Shown here: piece by piece, positions 1 through 10,167 of the stretch
Position numbering within the stretch: the stretch's first letter is position 1
Layout: each line of letters opens with the position of its first letter
Assembly: GCF_030433645.1 (NCBI RefSeq)
Contig: NZ_JAROCG010000001.1
Location: 1,426,001 to 1,490,000 of the forward strand
Length of the DNA stretch: 64,000 nucleotides
Source: Arthrobacter burdickii
GTDB taxonomy: Bacteria > Actinomycetota > Actinomycetes > Actinomycetales > Micrococcaceae
Reading direction: 5' to 3'
Program-made: the position numbers and the translations under genes
Notes under the pieces: model-generated
The model's database searches: none
Seen by the model: only the letters and a program-made list of their open reading frames with translations
Told to the model about the DNA's origin: nothing

Positions 1-1
1 G

Positions 2-436
2 AGCCACGCGGCCATCGCCACGATGGTGAACTTCCGGTGGACCGGGTACAACGCGCTCATCTTCCTCGCCGCCATGCAGGCCGTCCCCCGGGACGTCTAC
101 GAGGCGGCAACCATCGACGGTGCCGGACGCCTCCGGCAGTTCTTCTCCGTCACCGTCCCCATGCTGCGGCCGACCATCATCTTCGTGGTCATCACCGCCA
201 CCATCGGCGGACTCCAGATCTTCGACGAGGCCAGGGTCTTCGACCAGGCGGGCCTCGGCGGCGCGGACCGGCAATGGCAAACGCTCACCATGTACATCTG
301 GGAGCTCGGCTGGGGCCAGCGCAACTTCGGCAGGGCCTCGGCGGTCGCCTGGCTCCTGTTCCTGATCATCGTCCTCATAGCGATGGCCAACTTCCTCATC
401 ACCCGCCGCATCGCAAGCCAGGGAGGCCGACGATGA
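2..436 (+). CDS. cebF: Sugar ABC transporter permease, CebF-like (5' end outside window)
   Basis: Inner-membrane permease of a CUT1-type sugar importer, truncated at its start by the window edge; the frame is open from base 2. The visible C-terminal part holds the EAA loop (EAATIDGAG) that contacts the shared ATPase, then a stretch with FGRASAVAWLLF and a last membrane helix ending in arginines. The sequence following the EAA loop (GGLQIFDE) resembles cellobiose/cellotriose permeases of the CebF type. It overlaps the next permease by four bases (ATGA), so the two are translationally coupled. Substrate assignment rests on family resemblance and the GH1 gene two places downstream; another beta-glucoside is possible. 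Confidence 0.85.
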   Translation, partial: SHAAIATMVNFRWTGYNALIFLAAMQAVPRDVYEAATIDGAGRLRQFFSVTVPMLRPTIIFVVITATIGGLQIFDEARVFDQAGLGGADRQWQTLTMYIWELGWGQRNFGRASAVAWLLFLIIVLIAMANFLITRRIASQGGRR

Positions 437-1343
437 GCTCCATCCCCATGATCGAGCAGACTGCAGGCAAGGGCGCCGCCCGTGCGGCGCAGCGGGGGCT
501 CGGCGCGAGGCGCCGCGGCGCTCCGGGCGGCACCATGCGGCGCCCCGGGTTCCTGACCTACGGCTTCCTCGGCGCGGTGATCCTCGGCTCCGTGTTCCCG
601 CTGTGGTGGTCCTTCCTGGTGGGCAGCCACGACAGCTCGGTGATCAGCAAGGGCGTACCCCTGCTTCCCGGGGGCAACTTCCTCGCCAACGCCGCCACCG
701 TGCTGGACAGCATCCCGTTCTGGAAGGCGCTCGGCAACAGCTTCATCGTCTCCACGGTCACGGCGGCGTCGGTGGTGCTGTTCTCGACCCTCGCCGGCTT
801 CGCCTTCGCCAAGCTCCGCTTCCGGGGCAGCAAGGTACTGCTGGTGTTCGTGGTCGCCACGATGGCCGTACCCACCCAGCTGGGTGTGGTGCCCCTGTTC
901 ATCGTCATGGCGAAGCTCGGCTGGACCGGCTCGCTCTGGGCCGTCATCGTCCCGGGCGTCGTGACGGCCTTCGGGGTCTTCTGGATGACGCAGTACCTGC
1001 GGGACGCGTTGCCGGACGAGCTGATCGAGGCCGTACGGATCGACGGCGCCTCCATGATCCAGGCGTTCTGGTACGTTGGCCTTCCAGCGGCCCGACCGGC
1101 GGCGGCGATGCTCGCACTGTTCACGTTCGTCGCCACGTGGACCAACTTCTTCTGGCCGTTCATCGTGCTGGATCCGTCCAACCCCACACTCCCGGTGGCG
1201 CTGCAGCTGCTCCAGGCCGCGCACTTCGTCGATTACTCGATCGTGCTGGCCGGAGCGGTTCTCTCCACCATCCCGCTGCTGCTCCTCTTCGCGGTCGCGG
1301 GACGCCAACTCGTTTCAGGAATCATGCAAGGAGCAGTCAAAGG

Positions 1344-1347
<4 letters not shown>
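433..1347 (+). CDS. cebG: Sugar ABC transporter permease, CebG-like
   Basis: Second permease of the CUT1 sugar importer, 304 residues, normal for the family. The start chosen is the ATG overlapping the upstream stop. About 40 basic and glycine-rich residues precede the first membrane helix; the EAA loop reads EAVRIDGASMIQAFWYVGLP, with the invariant Gly, and is followed by the terminal helices. Its stop overlaps the GH1 start by four bases. The order permease-permease-GH1-LacI matches cellobiose utilisation loci of actinobacteria (cebF-cebG-bgl-cebR, established for Streptomyces). No ATPase gene is present, as expected when MsiK is shared. The exact sugar is inferred. Confidence 0.88.
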
Positions 1348-2824
<1,477 letters not shown>

Positions 2825-2825
<1 letters not shown>

Positions 2826-3904
2826 TGAACACGTCCCCGCCCCGGTCGCTACGGCACGCAGCAGTTCGCCCGAGCCCCACGCTCGAGGATCTCGCCGTGG
2901 CAGCCGGGGTGTCGCGGTCCACGGCGTCGCGTGCCATCAACGGCGGGGACCGTGTCAGCCCCGAGGCGCAGGCCGCGGTGGACCGCGCCGTCGTCGCCCT
3001 CGGCTACATCCCGAACCGGGCCGCCCGCAGCCTCGTGACCCGCCGGACGTCCTCCATCGCCCTGGTCATCCCGGAGCCGGATGTCCGCGTCATGATGGAC
3101 CCCTTCTTCGCCGTCGTCATCACCGGCATCACGGAGGCGCTCCGCGAGACCGACGTGCAGCTGGTGCTGCTGATGTCGAGGACAGACGACGACTCGTCCC
3201 GCACGCTGCGCTACCTGCGGGGCGGGCACGTGGACGGGGCCATCGTCGTCTCGCACCACAAGGCCGACTCCTGGGCGAGGTCACTCGCCGAGACCGGCCT
3301 GCCGACCATCTTCATCGGGCGTCCGTGGGACATGGCGTTCGACGTCACGTACGTGGATACCGACAACGTGGGCGGCGGACGCCTCGCCGCACGTCACCTC
3401 GCGGGCATCGGGCGACGACGTCTCGCGACGGTCGCGGGTCCTGCGGACATGACAGCCGCCGTCGACCGCCTCCGCGGGTGGCGGGAGGGCCTGGCCGAGG
3501 CAGGGCTGCCCGAAGGGCCGGTGGTCCACGCCGACTTCACCACCGACGGCGCCGCGGCCGCGGCCCGCAGGCTGCTCGCCGAGCACCCCGACATCGACGG
3601 GATCTTCGCGGCCTCGGACCTCATGGCGCTCGGGGTCCTGGACGTCATCCAGGCGGCCGGCAGGACGGTCCCCGGGGACATCGCCCTGATGGGGTACGAC
3701 AACCATGCCGTGGCGGAGACCGCCCCGACGCCCCTGACCACCATCACCCAGCCCATGGTCGAGATGGCCGTGAAGGCCGGGACCATGCTCCTCGAGGAGA
3801 TCGAGGCTCCGGGCTCGCACCCGGAGCCGGTGATCTACTCCACGGAGCTGGTGGAACGTGCCAGCACCTCCGTGGCGCCCACCGCATCCGCCGCGAAGGC
3901 GTAG
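2825..3904 (+). CDS. LacI-family transcriptional regulator (CebR-like)
   Basis: A 359-residue LacI repressor, presumably responding to the sugar imported by the adjacent system. Residues 20-80 form the DNA-binding head (TLEDLAVAAGVSRSTASRAI, then the hinge LGYIPNRAARSLV), followed by a periplasmic-binding-protein-like effector domain ending near FTTDG to ELVERAS. GTG 2822, three bases earlier, is an equally possible start. The last 70 bases run into the convergent peptidase gene; the overlap covers only non-conserved tails of both proteins. Position at the end of the permease-GH1 operon suggests it represses that operon; its operator should lie upstream of the operon, outside this window. Confidence 0.9.
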
Positions 3905-6030
3905 TCCCAGGCGACGTCACGCCAGCGCGAGTAGCGTCCGCTGGCCCCGCCGTGGCCGCCGTCCATCTCGGTCTTCAGGACGATCGGCTCGCTGCCCGTG
4001 GTCGTCTCCCGGAGTTGCGCCACCCACTTGGCCGGTTCGACGTAGAGCACCCTGGTGTCGTTGTAGCTCGTGACGGCCGCGATGCGCGGGTACGGCACCG
4101 GCCGCACGTTCTCGTAGGGGGTGTACTCCTTCATGTAGCGGTACACCTCGGGGTCGGTGATCGGGTTGCCCCATTCCTCCCATTCGAGCGCCGAGAGGGG
4201 CAGCTCCGGGTCGAGGATGGTGGTGAGCGCGTCCACGAACGGCACCTGTGCCACGATCGCCCGGTACTTCTCGGGAGCGAGGTTGGCGACGGCGCCCATG
4301 AGGAGGCCGCCGGCGGACCCGCCCATCGCAGCGATCCGCCCGGGATCCGCCCAGCCCGAGGCGCCGAGGTAGGTGGTCGCATCGACGAAGTCGGTGAAGG
4401 TGTTCTTCTTCGCGAGTTTCTTGCCCTGGTCGTACCAGCTGCGCCCCATCTCACCGCCGCCGCGGACGTGCGCGGTGACGAAGACGATGCCGCGGTCCAG
4501 CAGGGACAGCCGCGCGATGGAGAAGCCCGGATCCATGCTGACCTCGTAGCTGCCGTACGCGTAGATGACCGCGGGATGGGTGCCGTTCGGGACGAGCTCT
4601 GCGCGGCGGACGACCGAGAGCGGGATCAGCGTACCGTCCGCGGCCGGCGCCCACTGCCGCTCGGCGACATAGGAGGAGGGGTCGTAGCCGCCGCGCACCT
4701 CCGTCTCCTTGCGTAGCTTCAGCGAGCCGTCCTCGAGGACGTAGTCGTAGACGCGCGGGGGTGTGAGGTAGGAGGTGTAGGACAGCCGGATGATCGGGGA
4801 GTCGAACTCCGCGTTGGCGAGGTTGCACGAGAAGAGCTCCTCGTCGAAGTCCGGTTCCGTCGGCGGCTCCTGGTCCGCCGTCCCGAGCCCGGCGAGCGGG
4901 AGGACCTGCACGCGCTCGATGGTGTCCTTCCGCACGGACAGCACGAGGTGGGTGCGCGTGACCGAGGCGCCATTCACCCGGACGGCGTCGTCGTGCGAGA
5001 TGACCGTGGTCCACTGCTGCTCCGCGAGCGGGCGTGCGAACTCGCCCGCGGCGACGAGGCTCACCATGGAGTTCTTCGCGTTGCGGTCGTGCGTCAGCAG
5101 ATAGTGGGGCGCCCCGCCGATGGTGACGGGCTCGGCGTCGTACAGGATGTGCTCGTCGCGGGAGATCAGCGTGGTCAGCCCGTCCTCCGGCCTCGCGAGG
5201 TCGAGGACACGGTACTCGCTGTACTCGGAGCATCCGATACTGATGAGGAGCTGCGTGCGGTCGGCGGAGACCTCGAAGCCGGTCCACATCGCGACGTCGT
5301 CCTCCTGGTACACCACGACGTCGTCCGCGACCGGGGTGCCCAGCGTGTGGACACGCACCTGGTAGGGGCGCCAGGCGTCATCGACGACCGTGTAGTAGAC
5401 GCGCGTACCGTCGGGGGAGAAGGACAGCCCGTAGAAGATGTTCGGCACCTCGTCGGGGAGGAGTTCCCCCGTCTCGAGGTTCTTGATGCGCAGGGTGAAC
5501 CGCTCGTCGCCGGCATTGTCCTCGCAGTAGGCGAGCAGCGTGCCGTCCTCGGTGACGGACAGGCCCCCGAGGGAGAAGAACGGCTTGCCCTCGGCGAGTT
5601 CATTGCCGTCGAGCAGGATCTGCTCGCCCGGAACGGGCCGGCCGGGTACGACCTCGGGGGGCGTCCAGTCGCGGCTGAGGTCGCCGGTGTCCTCCGCGGC
5701 AGTCCGGCACTGGATGCCGTACTGCTTCCCTTCCTCCGTCCGCGAGTAGTACCACCAGCCCTTCTTGCGAGCCGGCACCGACAGGTCGGTCTCCTGCGTC
5801 CGTTCCCTGATCTCGTCGAAGATCGCTTCCCGCAGCGGTTCCTGGTGGCGCGTGACGGCGTCGGTGTACTCGTTCTCGCGCGTGAGGTAGTCGATCAGCT
5901 CGGGGCTCTCCTTGTCGCGCATCCACTCGTAGGAGTCGACGAACGTGTCGCCGTGGTGCGTGCGCGGCTGGGGCACCTTCCTGGCCGGCGGCGGAACGGG
6001 GACAACGAGTGCGATGGCATCAGCGGTCAT
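3835..6030 (-). CDS. S9 family prolyl oligopeptidase / oligopeptidase B-like
   Basis: Cytoplasmic serine peptidase of about 731 residues, the usual size for family S9A. The N-terminal part (from KVPQPRTHHGDTFVDSYEWM) and middle form the beta-propeller gate; the C-terminal part is the alpha/beta hydrolase domain with GGSAGG (catalytic Ser about 572) and the late GGHGG holding the catalytic His; YNDTRV precedes it. Oligopeptidases of this type cut short peptides after basic residues or proline; which specificity applies is not decided here. ATG 6030 is preferred because GGGAG lies just before it; ATG 6039 is the alternative. The gene stands alone and converges on the LacI gene with a 70-base overlap. 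Confidence 0.88.
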   Translation of the reverse strand: MTADAIALVVPVPPPARKVPQPRTHHGDTFVDSYEWMRDKESPELIDYLTRENEYTDAVTRHQEPLREAIFDEIRERTQETDLSVPARKKGWWYYSRTEEGKQYGIQCRTAAEDTGDLSRDWTPPEVVPGRPVPGEQILLDGNELAEGKPFFSLGGLSVTEDGTLLAYCEDNAGDERFTLRIKNLETGELLPDEVPNIFYGLSFSPDGTRVYYTVVDDAWRPYQVRVHTLGTPVADDVVVYQEDDVAMWTGFEVSADRTQLLISIGCSEYSEYRVLDLARPEDGLTTLISRDEHILYDAEPVTIGGAPHYLLTHDRNAKNSMVSLVAAGEFARPLAEQQWTTVISHDDAVRVNGASVTRTHLVLSVRKDTIERVQVLPLAGLGTADQEPPTEPDFDEELFSCNLANAEFDSPIIRLSYTSYLTPPRVYDYVLEDGSLKLRKETEVRGGYDPSSYVAERQWAPAADGTLIPLSVVRRAELVPNGTHPAVIYAYGSYEVSMDPGFSIARLSLLDRGIVFVTAHVRGGGEMGRSWYDQGKKLAKKNTFTDFVDATTYLGASGWADPGRIAAMGGSAGGLLMGAVANLAPEKYRAIVAQVPFVDALTTILDPELPLSALEWEEWGNPITDPEVYRYMKEYTPYENVRPVPYPRIAAVTSYNDTRVLYVEPAKWVAQLRETTTGSEPIVLKTEMDGGHGGASGRYSRWRDVAWDYAFAADAVGATEVLARSTSSVE

Positions 6031-6160
6031 GGCTCCCATCTTGCCACTGCCGCTCCGGCGTCCGGTGACCCCGGAAGGGCGGGCGGGCCCTTGGACCCGG
6101 GCGGCCTGCCGTGCTGTTTCGACGTCATGAACCGGTCAGATGTAGTTGGTAAGCATACTT

Positions 6161-6181
6161 ATCAGTAAACTCACTACTGAT
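6161..6181. repeat. Inverted repeat upstream of the helicase-associated-domain gene
   Basis: ATCAGTA (6161-6167) and TACTGAT (6175-6181) are perfect 7-base arms around a 7-base AT-rich spacer. Just upstream, TAAGCATACTTA (6150-6161) is a near-palindrome. Both sit in the only AT-rich patch between the peptidase and the next gene, 32 bases before its ATG. They are plausible regulator sites or part of its promoter. Confidence 0.4.
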
Positions 6182-6212
6182 CGTCCGATTCCTGCTTTCG
6201 AGAGGCCATTCC

Positions 6213-6713
6213 ATGGCGACGACATCCTGGGAGGTTCGGCTGAGGGCCCTGACGGCCTTCGTCGCCGCCGAAGGTCGGGAACCCTCCGGTCGCGCAGCCT
6301 CGCCCGGTGAGCACCGGCTCGCCCTCTGGCTCGAGGAGCAGCGGAAGTCGGTACGGGCCGGAAGGCTGGGTGCCGGGCGCGTACTGGCCTTGCAGGAAGC
6401 AGGGCTGCTGCAGGAGCGGGAGCAGCGCGACAGCAGCCACAGCGGTGCAGTGTGGCTGAAGGTCGAGAGCATCGCCGACTTCCTCGAGGAGGAGGGGCGC
6501 CTGCCCTCGTTGACGTCGCCGCAGTCGGCCGGAGAGAAGCGCCTGGCAGCCTGGCTGCACGCGCAGCTCGCCGGACGCTCGAATCCCGAACCGGCCGCTG
6601 CCCTGCGTCATCTCGTGCAGCTCGCAGAAGCGGCCGAGGCGGCCAGGGCGACGGAAGCGGCCGCCAAGGCGGCGGAAGCCCGCAGAGCCGCACCCCTCGC
6701 CCACTCGCGCTGA
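6213..6713 (+). CDS. Small protein of tandem helicase-associated (HA) domains
   Basis: A 166-residue protein with two copies of a pattern W-x3-L/I-x2-L-x2-F-x4-GR-P-S followed by E-x-x-L-x-x-WL-x-x-Q: WEVRLRALTAFVAAEGREPS with WLEEQR, and WLKVESIADFLEEEGRLPS with WLHAQL. This is the helicase-associated domain pattern (PF03457), usually found C-terminal to large superfamily 2 helicases. Here it stands alone, with no helicase motor. The C-terminal 35 residues are alanine-rich and likely a single helix. Function unknown; nucleic-acid binding is a reasonable guess from the family. The first domain is complete; start supported by position after the AT-rich promoter patch. Confidence 0.7.
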   Translation: MATTSWEVRLRALTAFVAAEGREPSGRAASPGEHRLALWLEEQRKSVRAGRLGAGRVLALQEAGLLQEREQRDSSHSGAVWLKVESIADFLEEEGRLPSLTSPQSAGEKRLAAWLHAQLAGRSNPEPAAALRHLVQLAEAAEAARATEAAAKAAEARRAAPLAHSR

Positions 6714-6831
6714 CCCGCCGTCACCCTCCGGACCGGTCGTCATGATATCTTCTGGCACATCCGGCGTGATCGCGCGCACTTCGCGGCAGTGCGGCAAGCG
6801 CGGACGTCGAGGCCTCGTCCGAAGGGGGACC

Positions 6832-7227
6832 ATGGAAAGCCTGGCGGCAGCAGGCGGAAGGGCTACGGTCCGGTTGGTGGCATCGGACCTCCAGCACCTC
6901 GCCTGGGCTGCGCGCGTGGCGATAACTCCCGACGACGCATTGTCCGTCCTCGCCATGAGCAGGCAGCTCTCGGGTGGCCGCCCCTACGCGATCCTCGTCG
7001 AGATGACCGAGATCGTCGATCTTCACCCCGGTGCGCGTGCTTCGTTCAACGCGGAGGCGCTCGTGGTCGCGGCGGCATTGCTGGGGGATGGGCCCATGGA
7101 CGAGGTGCTGGCGGCCGGGGCCCGCCGTGCCGTTCATCCCACCCGCTTCTTCACCTCGGAAGCCAGCGCGTACGAGTGGCTGCGGGCTTCCCTCGAGGAT
7201 TCCAGGTCAGGGCTGACCAAGCCGTAG
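6832..7227 (+). CDS. Hypothetical protein, possible STAS/SpoIIAA-like fold
   Basis: A 131-residue soluble protein. ATG 6832 is chosen because AAGGGGG lies just upstream; an earlier in-frame ATG at 6742 has no ribosome site and adds a basic, low-complexity leader. The middle reads RPYAILVEMTEIVDLHPGAR followed by a helix and VVAAALLGDGPMDEVLAAG, then a tail with FFTSEASAYEWL. Alternating strands and helices and the terminal EAxxWL pattern resemble STAS-like proteins common in Arthrobacter, but no catalytic or phosphoacceptor residue can be named. Function not known. Confidence 0.6.
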   Translation: MESLAAAGGRATVRLVASDLQHLAWAARVAITPDDALSVLAMSRQLSGGRPYAILVEMTEIVDLHPGARASFNAEALVVAAALLGDGPMDEVLAAGARRAVHPTRFFTSEASAYEWLRASLEDSRSGLTKP

Positions 7228-7262
7228 TTCCGCTGCTCTCGCACCGCGAGGACGGTGACGAG

Positions 7263-7706
7263 TCAGCGCGTGTCGAGGTCCTCGAAGACGAGGAACGTCT
7301 GCGTGTCGAGTACGCCGGGCATCGACTGCAACTGGTCGAAGATGACGCGTCGCAGCCCGACATTGTCTTCCGCCCGCACCAGCAGGATCACGTCGAAGTC
7401 GCCACCCACCAGTGCGATGTGGTGGATCTCGGGGATGGTCCGGAGGCTGTCCCGGAGCTCCCGCCACGAATCCTGCCGCACCTTGAGCGTGACGTAGGCG
7501 GAGGACCGCAGCCCCGCCTTGGCATGATCGATGATCGCGGTGAACCGCGTCAGGACGCCGTCCTCGGTCAGCCTCGCGATCCGTGAGTAGGCGTGTGCGC
7601 GCGAGATGTGCACGCGCTCCGCCACCGAGGTGACCGACTGCCGGCCGTCCCTCGTGAGCTCGGCGAGGATCTTCCGATCGACGTCGTCCAGGCTGCCATC
7701 CGCCAC
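7263..7706 (-). CDS. Lrp/AsnC family regulator of the adjacent 2-oxoacid dehydrogenase operon
   Basis: A 147-residue Lrp/AsnC protein: N-terminal winged HTH (LDDVDRKILAELTRDGRQSV, then VSRAHAYSRI-type recognition helix) and a C-terminal RAM ligand-binding domain (VGGDFDVILLVRAED). GTG 7706 is preferred because AAGGAG (7715-7720) is correctly spaced; ATG 7724 would put that ribosome site inside the gene. It is transcribed away from bkdABC-like genes 207 bases off, the usual arrangement for a BkdR-type activator sensing branched-chain amino acids. Three phased TCCACAC repeats lie in the shared region. Regulation of the operon is inferred. Confidence 0.9.
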   Translation of the reverse strand: MADGSLDDVDRKILAELTRDGRQSVTSVAERVHISRAHAYSRIARLTEDGVLTRFTAIIDHAKAGLRSSAYVTLKVRQDSWRELRDSLRTIPEIHHIALVGGDFDVILLVRAEDNVGLRRVIFDQLQSMPGVLDTQTFLVFEDLDTR

Positions 7707-7709
7707 GTG

Positions 7710-7788
7710 TCCACACTCCTTCATGTAATGCAGCTCACACTACCAATACGTCCACACAAAAGTGCGTTTTTCGCCCGATGATCCACAC
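7710..7788. promoter_or_regulatory. Three phased TCCACAC repeats, probable Lrp-type binding sites
   Basis: TCCACAC occurs as direct repeats at 7710-7716, 7751-7757 and 7782-7788. Start-to-start distances are 41 and 31 bases, about four and three helical turns, so all three face the same side of the DNA. Lrp-family octamers bind such phased arrays. They lie between the regulator and the dehydrogenase operon, the first overlapping the regulator's own ribosome site region. Confidence 0.5.
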
Positions 7789-7913
7789 TTCCCGCAGTCC
7801 ATGGATACAAAAGAGGCGCCTGCGCATACTGGACCTACACAGCATCCAGCGCCGGAGCTACCGCCCGGTGCATCGTAGGAGAGCCGCCGCGGGCGGCCGA
7901 AGATGGAGGCGGG

Positions 7914-9101
7914 ATGAGTACGGCAACGAATGGGCGCGGAAGCATGGAGGCGTCGGCCGGCGGAACCCAGCAGAGCATGGACAGCGCCCTGCTTCCGTCG
8001 GCGAAGCCCGTGCAGCTGGTGGATCCGGAGGGATGCCACACGCACGACGACCGCTACCCGCTGCCCGATGGGGAGCTGTTGCTCAGCGCCTACGGACACC
8101 TCGTCGCGGGCCGCCGCATCAACGACCAGGCCAACGCCCTCGTCCGGCAGGGGCGCCTGGCGGTCTATCCCTCGTCGCATGGCCAGGAGGCCTGCCAGGT
8201 GGCCGCCGCCGTCGTCCTCGCCGGGGAGGACTGGCTCTTCCCCACCTACCGCGACACCGTCGCCGTCATCACCCGTGGCATCGATCCGCTGCAGGTCTTC
8301 TCCCTGCTGCGCGGCGACTGGCACGGCGGCTACGACCCGCACGAGCATCGAGTGGCACCGCAGGCCACGCCGCTCGCCACCCAGCTGCTGCATGCCGTCG
8401 GGGTGGGCCACGCGGCCAAGCTGCGCGGAGAGTCCACCGTGGTCCTGGCGATGTGCGGGGACGGGGCGACCAGCGAGGGTGACTTCCATGAGGCGATGAA
8501 CTTCGCGGCCGTCTTCCACGTCCCCGTGGTGTTCCTCATCCAGAACAACGAGTTCGCGATCTCCGTTCCTCTCGATCACCAGACGGTCGCTCCCTCGCTC
8601 GCGCACAAGGCGATCGGCTACGGGATGCCCGGCGAGCGCGTCGACGGCAACGACCTCGCTGCCCTCCTCGCCGTGCTCGGAGCCGCGGTGGACCGCGCGC
8701 GCGACGGCGGCGGACCCTCGCTCATCGAGGCGCACACGTACCGGATGCACGCCCATACCAACGCCGATGATGCCACGCGCTACCGCTCGGCCGACGACGT
8801 CGAGCGCTGGGTGCCCAGGGATCCGATCCTGCGGATGCGCACCTACCTGCGCGGGCTGACCCTGCTCACGGACGAGGGCGAGCACGCCCTGTCCGACGCG
8901 GCGGATTCGATTGCCGCCACCATCCGCGGAGGATTGAACACGGAGGCCGAGGTGGACCCGGCACAGCTGTTCGAGTACGTGTACGCCGAGAAGACATCCC
9001 AGCTACGCGAGCAGGCGGAGCAGCTGCGGGAGGAACTGGCGCGGGATGCCGAGGCCGAATCAGCGGGAGCCGGGGACCAGGCGGAGGGGGAACTTCGATG
9101 A
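7914..9101 (+). CDS. bkdA: Branched-chain 2-oxoacid dehydrogenase E1 alpha subunit
   Basis: Thiamine-diphosphate-binding alpha subunit of a 2-oxoacid dehydrogenase complex, 395 residues. The TPP motif is clear: GDGATSEGDFHEAMNFAAVF, then IQNNEFAISVP. HAHTNADDATRYR corresponds to the phosphorylation-loop region of E1 alpha. GGAGG at 7905-7909 supports ATG 7914. It overlaps the E1 beta gene by four bases. With an Lrp/AsnC regulator next door the likely substrates are 2-oxo acids of valine, leucine and isoleucine, yielding primers for branched fatty acids; a pyruvate-using PDH of the same architecture is the alternative. No E3 gene is linked. Confidence 0.9.
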   Translation: MSTATNGRGSMEASAGGTQQSMDSALLPSAKPVQLVDPEGCHTHDDRYPLPDGELLLSAYGHLVAGRRINDQANALVRQGRLAVYPSSHGQEACQVAAAVVLAGEDWLFPTYRDTVAVITRGIDPLQVFSLLRGDWHGGYDPHEHRVAPQATPLATQLLHAVGVGHAAKLRGESTVVLAMCGDGATSEGDFHEAMNFAAVFHVPVVFLIQNNEFAISVPLDHQTVAPSLAHKAIGYGMPGERVDGNDLAALLAVLGAAVDRARDGGGPSLIEAHTYRMHAHTNADDATRYRSADDVERWVPRDPILRMRTYLRGLTLLTDEGEHALSDAADSIAATIRGGLNTEAEVDPAQLFEYVYAEKTSQLREQAEQLREELARDAEAESAGAGDQAEGELR

Positions 9102-10165
9102 CGCAGACCACGGAAGCACCCCCGGCGGGCTCCCCGCACCGGTCCCGGCCTGTTCCGGTCAAGGCCGCCTCGACCTTCGCACAGGCACTCAATGCTGCGC
9201 TCGCGGACGCGATGGAAGCCGACCCGACCGTCCTGATGTTCGGCGAGGACGTGGGCGTGCTCGGCGGAGTCTTCCGCATCACTGACGGCCTCACCGCCAG
9301 GTTCGGGGAGGAACGCTGCTTCGATACGCCGCTCGCCGAGGCGGGCATCGTGGGGATGGCCGTGGGGATGGCCATGAACGGCATGAGGCCCGTGGTCGAG
9401 ATGCAGTTCGACGCCTTCGCCTACCCGGCCTTCGAGCAGGTGGTGAGCCATGTCGCGAAGATGCGCAACCGCACGCGGGGCGCGGTGCACCTGCCGATCG
9501 TCATCCGGATCCCCTACGCCGGGGGTATCGGCGGAGTCGAGCACCACTGCGATTCGTCCGAGGCCTACTATGCGCACACACCCGGCCTCACGGTGCTCGC
9601 TCCGGCGACGGTGCGCGACGCCTACTTCCTGCTGCGCGAGGCCATCGCGTCCCCGGATCCGGTGGTGTTCCTGGAACCGAAGAAGCTGTACTGGTCGCGG
9701 GAGGACGTCGACCTCGCGGAGCTCCGACGTACCTTCGAGGACGGGCAGGCTCCCCGGCGCATCGGGCGCGCCGTCGTGGCCCGTGCCGGAACCGACGCGA
9801 CCCTCATCAGCTACGGCCCATCCGTTCCGACGGCTCTCGCAGCAGCTGCCGCTGCCGCCGAGGAGGGGCGCTCGATCGAGGTCATCGACCTCCGGTCCAT
9901 CGTCCCGTTCGACGACGAGACCGTCTGCGAGAGCGTGCGACGCACCGGACGCGCCGTCGTCGTCGCCGAAGCCCCGGGGTTCGCCTCGGTCGCCTCGGAG
10001 ATCGTGGCGCGGGTGCAGGAACGCTGCTTCCATTCCCTCGCCGCACCCGTGCTCCGCGTCACGGGCTTCGACATCCCGTACCCCTCCCCGAAGCTCGAAC
10101 ACTTCTACCTGCCGAGCGTCGACCGCATCCTCGACGCCGTGGACGACCTGCAGTGGGAGGACTGA
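9098..10165 (+). CDS. bkdB: Branched-chain 2-oxoacid dehydrogenase E1 beta subunit
   Basis: The 355-residue E1 beta partner, completing the alpha2beta2 heterotetramer. The characteristic FGEDVG motif (MFGEDVGVLGGVFRIT), the VEMQFDAFAYPAFEQ segment, and the C-terminal transketolase domain with VIDLRSIVPFD and VTGFDIPYP are all present. About 25 extra residues precede the conserved start of the domain. The gene follows bkdA with an ATGA overlap and is followed after two bases by the E2 gene, so the three are one transcript and probably made in fixed ratio. Confidence 0.91.
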   Translation: MTQTTEAPPAGSPHRSRPVPVKAASTFAQALNAALADAMEADPTVLMFGEDVGVLGGVFRITDGLTARFGEERCFDTPLAEAGIVGMAVGMAMNGMRPVVEMQFDAFAYPAFEQVVSHVAKMRNRTRGAVHLPIVIRIPYAGGIGGVEHHCDSSEAYYAHTPGLTVLAPATVRDAYFLLREAIASPDPVVFLEPKKLYWSREDVDLAELRRTFEDGQAPRRIGRAVVARAGTDATLISYGPSVPTALAAAAAAAEEGRSIEVIDLRSIVPFDDETVCESVRRTGRAVVVAEAPGFASVASEIVARVQERCFHSLAAPVLRVTGFDIPYPSPKLEHFYLPSVDRILDAVDDLQWED

Positions 10166-10167
10166 CC

